Source: Granulicella aggregans
Lineage (GTDB): Bacteria > Acidobacteriota > Terriglobia > Terriglobales > Acidobacteriaceae
Reading direction: 5' to 3'
Assembly: GCF_025685565.1 (NCBI RefSeq)
Contig: NZ_JAGSYE010000002.1
Span: 1,054,001-1,118,000 of the forward strand
DNA length: 64,000 nt
The notes beneath the pieces were generated by a model. It did no database searches. It was not told the origin of the DNA and was given only the letters and a program-made list of their open reading frames with translations. This document shows, in pieces, positions 60,495 to 64,000 of the stretch; position 1 is the first letter of the stretch, and each line of letters starts with the position of its first letter. Made by a program: the position numbers and the translations under genes.

Positions 60495-62891
60495 ATGGAT
60501 TTTGCGGTAGTAGTGCCAACTTATAACGAGCGCGAGAACATCCCACTCTTGATCTCCCGCCTGAATCAAGCTCTCAAAGGGCTCCGCTGGGAAGCCATCT
60601 TTGTAGATGACGACTCTCCAGATGGAACGGCGGAGGTCATCGCCAACCAGGCTTGCCTTCAGTCGAATATCCGCCTCGTACATCGCATTGGTAGACGAGG
60701 CTTGGCATCAGCTTGCATCGAAGGGATGCTGGCAACACAGGCCGAGTTCATTGCGGTAATGGATGGGGACCTGCAACACGATGAAACCATCTTGCCCGCG
60801 CTCTTTGGACGCTTGCGAAGCGAGTCGTTAGATGTTGTGATCGCGACTCGTAACGCGGAGAGCGGAAGCATGGGTGAATTCAAACCCCTGCGCGTGCTAC
60901 TGAGCCAGTTAGGCCAGAAGATCAGCAGGCTGGTGTGCAGGGTGCAGCTAACGGACTCGATGAGTGGCTTCTTCGCGTTGCGCCGCAACTTTCTCCTGGA
61001 AGTAGTACATGACCTGCAAGGCTCCGGATTCAAGATCCTTGTAGATTTACTCTCCTCTTCGCGGCGCCCGGTTCAGATTGCAGAAGTGGGCTACATCTTT
61101 GCCGAGCGTAAACATGGACAAAGCAAGCTCAATTGCACTGTGGGCATCGAGTACCTCGCGATGGTTCTCAATCAGATCTTGGGGCGCATGATTCCTGTCG
61201 AGCTCACCCTCTACTGCGTCGTGGGCTGCATCGGACTTATCACTTACTTCGCCACTTCCCTCCTCTTCATACACGTGACTCACCTCAAGCTGCTTGAGGC
61301 AGAAACGATTTCAACCATCGCGGCAATGACCGGGAATTTTGCATTGACCAACCGGCTCATCTTTCAAGACCGGCGGCTCCGGGGTCGGCGAGCGGTCTCG
61401 GGCGCGATCACTTTCCTTCTGGCCTGCTCCTTTGGCGGATGGGCAAACGTTGTCCTTACATCGACGCTCATCCGCGGCGGGAGATCCTGGGGGCTCGCAG
61501 GCTTATGCGGCATCATGCTCGGTTCGGTCTGGAATCTTTCCATCGGGAGCCAGCTTACGTGGCGCGGACGAGAGCATCCCGCATCGATGCGCGAAGCTGG
61601 CGAACCGAAGAGAATGACCCAGATATACCGCAGGTGGGGGCAGAGGTTACAGACCCTGAGATCCATGCGGCTACTCTTGCTGCTGTGGGTCGCTGCCGCA
61701 CTTGCGATCACGGTTTGGGTGTCCATAGCGGAAGTCGGCTGGGATTCCGCGATCTATCAGAGTGCTATCCATACCTTGAGGGGCGGGCACGATCCGTACG
61801 CTACAGCAATCGCTCTGCAGATCAAAGCTCATCAAAACGGAGGCGCGAACGACAGCAATCATCCGCTCTACAGTTATGTCTATCCGCCTGCCACACTGCC
61901 TCTGCTGCGACTGATCGGGTCACTTCCGTCGGCCCCAGTCAAAGCAGCCTACTGGCTGCTCTATGCAATTGCTATACTCGTACAATTTTGGGTAGCTATG
62001 CAGGCAGTGCAATGGCAGGAGCGCCGATGGCTTCTGTTCCTCCTTCCGATCGCGCCATTCTTTCCCGGACTACTCGCCGACGGTACCTTATTGAGCGGCA
62101 ATATAGCTTTCCTGTTGTATGCGGCAGTGCTATCGGCCGCAGTGTTGGGATGGCGAGGCAAGAGTTGGCTCCTTTTCTACGCGGTCGTACTTCTGGCCTC
62201 TTTCTTCAAAGCGCCGTTGTTGAGCCTGGTGGCAATCGCACCTCTTTCAGCACACAGGCAGCGAGCTTGGACCATCATCACCGTTGCAGCCGGCATCGCC
62301 CTATTTGCCGTCCAACCGTTGCTTTGGCCGAGCTTGTTTAAAAACTATCTTAAAGCCGTCGACCTCCAGTTCAGATTCAATGGTGACTTTGGCTGCAGTC
62401 CTGCAGGACTCTTAAGCAGTCTTCTATTTAGTTATCATCTCTCATACTCCCCCTGGGCTTTCCTCTTCTATCTCGGCTATAGCATTCCTGTCCTCGTCAT
62501 ACTCGTGTACTTATCCCGCTGCTACTTTGCGGGCGTCTTCTCGTTGGAGCAATGGATCCCGATGGTCATTGTGGGGGTCGTTCTTCTCAATCCTCGCCTC
62601 ATCGAATACGACGTTGCGCCGCTGACGTTGCCGCTCGCATTGATCTCCTCACGGTCCTTGTCTCACTTCCAGGATCGGGCGCGACTCACCTGGATCTTCG
62701 CCGGAGTGCTGGTCTCCATGAACTCTTTCGGCCTGTACAACTGGTCGACGCGCAAGGCCCTCGACGGGGCACTTCTCGTCGCGATCTTCGCAGCAGGCAG
62801 TTGGAGCCTTTTTCATTTGAAAGAGGCTTCAGTAGCGATCAGAAGCGATTCCAAACGTATCTCGCGCAAGGAACAACCTATCCCTGCTTAG
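60495..62891 (+). CDS. Fusion: GT2 polyprenol-phosphate glycosyltransferase + GtrA + GT87
   Basis: About 798 residues; ATG 60495 has TGGAGA upstream and starts exactly at the GT2 domain. Residues 1-235 are a DPM1-like GT2 (FAVVVPTYNERENIPLL, IFVDDDSPDGT, AVMDGDLQHDE with the DxD metal site, LTDSMSGFFALRR), which makes a polyprenyl-phosphate sugar. Residues about 235-355 are GtrA-like, four helices (VELTLYCVVGCIGLITYFAT, MTGNFALTNRLIF), thought to flip the lipid-linked sugar. Residues about 390-780 are a GT87-type transferase paralogous to the upstream gene (GWDSAIYQSAIHTLRGGHDP; LYSYVYPPATLPLLR). The single chain could therefore charge, flip and use one donor. This triple arrangement is uncommon. 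Confidence 0.85.
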   Translation: MDFAVVVPTYNERENIPLLISRLNQALKGLRWEAIFVDDDSPDGTAEVIANQACLQSNIRLVHRIGRRGLASACIEGMLATQAEFIAVMDGDLQHDETILPALFGRLRSESLDVVIATRNAESGSMGEFKPLRVLLSQLGQKISRLVCRVQLTDSMSGFFALRRNFLLEVVHDLQGSGFKILVDLLSSSRRPVQIAEVGYIFAERKHGQSKLNCTVGIEYLAMVLNQILGRMIPVELTLYCVVGCIGLITYFATSLLFIHVTHLKLLEAETISTIAAMTGNFALTNRLIFQDRRLRGRRAVSGAITFLLACSFGGWANVVLTSTLIRGGRSWGLAGLCGIMLGSVWNLSIGSQLTWRGREHPASMREAGEPKRMTQIYRRWGQRLQTLRSMRLLLLLWVAAALAITVWVSIAEVGWDSAIYQSAIHTLRGGHDPYATAIALQIKAHQNGGANDSNHPLYSYVYPPATLPLLRLIGSLPSAPVKAAYWLLYAIAILVQFWVAMQAVQWQERRWLLFLLPIAPFFPGLLADGTLLSGNIAFLLYAAVLSAAVLGWRGKSWLLFYAVVLLASFFKAPLLSLVAIAPLSAHRQRAWTIITVAAGIALFAVQPLLWPSLFKNYLKAVDLQFRFNGDFGCSPAGLLSSLLFSYHLSYSPWAFLFYLGYSIPVLVILVYLSRCYFAGVFSLEQWIPMVIVGVVLLNPRLIEYDVAPLTLPLALISSRSLSHFQDRARLTWIFAGVLVSMNSFGLYNWSTRKALDGALLVAIFAAGSWSLFHLKEASVAIRSDSKRISRKEQPIPA

Positions 62892-62983
62892 TAGTAAGTG
62901 TCGGGTTGGAACCTTCAAAGACGCGGACTTTCATGTGGCGCCGTAGTAAGTAGCCTTTCGTCAAGGTCAGTCAAGGAGATGAT

Positions 62984-63538
62984 GTGCTCAAGTCGCTCGT
63001 ACTACTCATTTGTGCAGGAGTTACTACAGCTCCATATGTGTATTCTCAGGCTTCACCGACAGCGTCCCGGGTTGCCGACCTGCAAGCAGGAGGAACCTTC
63101 AACTTTGCGAGTCCTGACTATACACAAAAGACGTTCAAGGGCTTCGGCTTCTATTCCACACTTGATTTCAGAAACCATCTAGGCATTGAGGCGGAGTTTC
63201 ACCAGGTGAATGACCCCACTTCTTCAGAGGGCATTTATGAAAGAACTTATGAGATCGGTCCGCGCTATGTGATGCACTTTGGCCGCTTTTCCCCTTATGC
63301 CAAAGTTATGGTCGGGCGCGGATTATTCAGCTTCCCCCCGGCACCAAGTAATCCTACGGGCGGGGCAGAAGCGAATCTCGCTTACAACATGTGGGCCGGC
63401 GGCTTTGGCACAGACTACCGATTGCGGCGCTCCATCAATCTACGTGCGGACTATGAGTTCCAGCAATGGGGTAGCTTCCCGCCCCACGGCTTGACGCCGC
63501 GCGTACTGTCTATTGGCATTGCTTATTATTTCCACTAA
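62984..63538 (+). CDS. Outer-membrane beta-barrel protein (OmpA/porin-like)
   Basis: A 184-residue exported protein starting at GTG 62984 with AAGGAG 5 nt before it. Signal peptide: LKSLVLLICAGVTTAPYVYS, cleaved before QASPT. The rest is an eight-stranded-barrel-like pattern with regular beta hairpins (FNFASPDYTQKTFKGFGFYS; HLGIEAEFHQVND; GPRYVMHFGRFSPYAKVMVG; LRADYEFQQWGSF) and a C-terminal strand RVLSIGIAYYFH, close to the aromatic end wanted by the BAM machine. It resembles small OmpA-like or outer membrane beta-barrel domain proteins. A hairpin follows the stop. Its own role is unknown. Confidence 0.8.
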   Translation: MLKSLVLLICAGVTTAPYVYSQASPTASRVADLQAGGTFNFASPDYTQKTFKGFGFYSTLDFRNHLGIEAEFHQVNDPTSSEGIYERTYEIGPRYVMHFGRFSPYAKVMVGRGLFSFPPAPSNPTGGAEANLAYNMWAGGFGTDYRLRRSINLRADYEFQQWGSFPPHGLTPRVLSIGIAYYFH

Positions 63539-63571
63539 CCGCGACCTTTACGAGCGCGACATCATATTCAT

Positions 63572-63604
63572 AAGGCCAGATCGCGGTTACTGCGATCTGG
63601 CCTT
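63572..63604. terminator. 13-bp perfect hairpin after the barrel gene
   Basis: aaggccagatcgc (63572-63584) and gcgatctggcctt (63592-63604) pair fully around a 7-nt loop. It begins 33 nt after the stop of the barrel gene and lies between convergent genes, so it may act in both directions. Confidence 0.65.
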
Positions 63605-63638
63605 AACTCAACCCCACTGAAACGGACTGTCAACGTGG

Positions 63639-63679
63639 CACAGGTTCTCCGGCCGCTTCAACCGGACGGAGAACCTGTG
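63639..63679. terminator. Second 13-bp perfect hairpin between convergent genes
   Basis: cacaggttctccg (63639-63651) and cggagaacctgtg (63667-63679) pair around a 15-nt loop with further ccgg self-pairing. It is placed as the terminator of the minus-strand Spy-like gene. Confidence 0.55.
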
Positions 63680-63743
63680 GGCTTGTTGCAAAAATCGGCT
63701 CTGTACATCTGCTTTACCCGAATCAACTGGCGTTACAAAATAT

Positions 63744-64000
63744 CTAGCGCTGCGGAGGAGGTCCCCCGGGGCCGCCAAAGCCTCCGCCAGGCCCGTGGGT
63801 CATGATCTGAGCAAATTTCGTCTGTTGATCGGAGGTCAGAATTGCATAGAACTGTGCGTCAGCGAGCGAGCGTGCAAGCGTGCTCTGCCCACTAAGCTCG
63901 CCGAGCGATGCTGAGAGTTGAGTGATGGTGGCAGTGTTATCGGCTTTGACGGCGGTCTCGAGTGATTGTTGTGCGGTCAGTTCCGATGTATGTAGAGCAG
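63744..64000 (-). CDS. Spy/LTxxQ-like protein, 3' part only
   Basis: The stop is at 63744-63746 and the frame runs off the window, so only the last 84 residues are seen. They read as a helical segment (TAQQSLETAVKADNTATITQ; SLADAQFYAILTSDQQTKFA) with the LTxxQ-type motif ILTSDQQ near the end, followed by a Gly/Pro-rich tail (HGPGGGFGGPGGPPPQR). This is the pattern of Spy/CpxP-like periplasmic proteins and parallels the gene at 57082, but with the Gly/Pro segment at the other end. Start, signal peptide and operon partners lie outside the window. Confidence 0.72.
   Translation of the reverse strand, partial: ALHTSELTAQQSLETAVKADNTATITQLSASLGELSGQSTLARSLADAQFYAILTSDQQTKFAQIMTHGPGGGFGGPGGPPPQR

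Noticed and set aside
62898..63182. 94-residue plus-strand frame
   Set aside because: It overlaps the outer-membrane barrel gene in another frame. The AAGGAG and signal peptide support the GTG 62984 gene.
63572..63679. attC-like recombination sites
   Set aside because: Two perfect hairpins lie between convergent genes, but there is no integron core sequence or cassette structure; terminators explain them.

Overview
The window looks like chromosomal DNA of a soil Acidobacteriota (Terriglobia, e.g. Granulicella/Terriglobus/Edaphobacter-like). The inference rests on gene content: a carboxypeptidase-regulatory-domain TonB receptor of the Oar type, secreted proteins built from NHL, choice-of-anchor-D and bacterial Ig-like modules, a kinase-TPR protein, and a membrane regulator family typical of this phylum. 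The DNA is GC-rich and gene starts often carry clear AGGAG-type ribosome binding sites. No rRNA gene, insertion sequence, CRISPR array or intact tRNA was seen.

Layout. 1-6433: two GH106-type alpha-L-rhamnosidases flanking a lactonase-type amidohydrolase, a probable rhamnose/pectin side-chain locus. 6529-11060: a double VOC protein, a membrane Ser/Thr kinase with TPRs, and a small DUF1801-like protein. 11109-21401 (-): a 3.4-kilo-residue secreted mosaic protein with Kelch-like, NHL, PASTA, metzincin protease, about 55 copies of an 8-residue GGNVTLGS repeat, Fn3, MBG and anchor-D modules. 21878-23578: FHA-GAF-SpoIIE phosphatase. 23985-28051: three genes of unknown function, the first two broken by about five small frameshifts, the third intact. 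28089-29985 (-): a family 1 encapsulin and its DyP peroxidase cargo, whose C-terminal targeting tag is visible. 30674-36014: a DUF4062-STAND-ankyrin protein followed by a SapC-family protein, the best candidate for an undescribed (possibly defence or surface-sensing) system. 36239-46942: a membrane regulator divergent from GH16 glucanase, TonB receptor and NHL/Ig protein, a beta-glucan capture locus. 47351-51362: multicopper oxidase and a phospholipase C/acid phosphatase-type phosphoesterase. 51724-51790: a tRNA 3'-half remnant. 51816-55633 (-): Ig-like lipoprotein and a secreted endonuclease/exonuclease/phosphatase-like protein. 55998-57666: ECF sigma, zinc-finger anti-sigma and Spy-like protein, coupled by 4-nt overlaps. 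57694-64000: outer-membrane proteins, two related GT87-type membrane glycosyltransferases (one fused to GT2 and GtrA domains), and the 3' end of a second Spy-like gene.

How they fit: most genes serve extracellular life, namely polysaccharide breakdown and uptake, large secreted adhesive or proteolytic proteins, envelope stress sensing and polymer synthesis. The encapsulin-DyP pair and the STAND-SapC pair are self-contained modules inserted among them. Domain names were assigned by reading motifs, without database searches.
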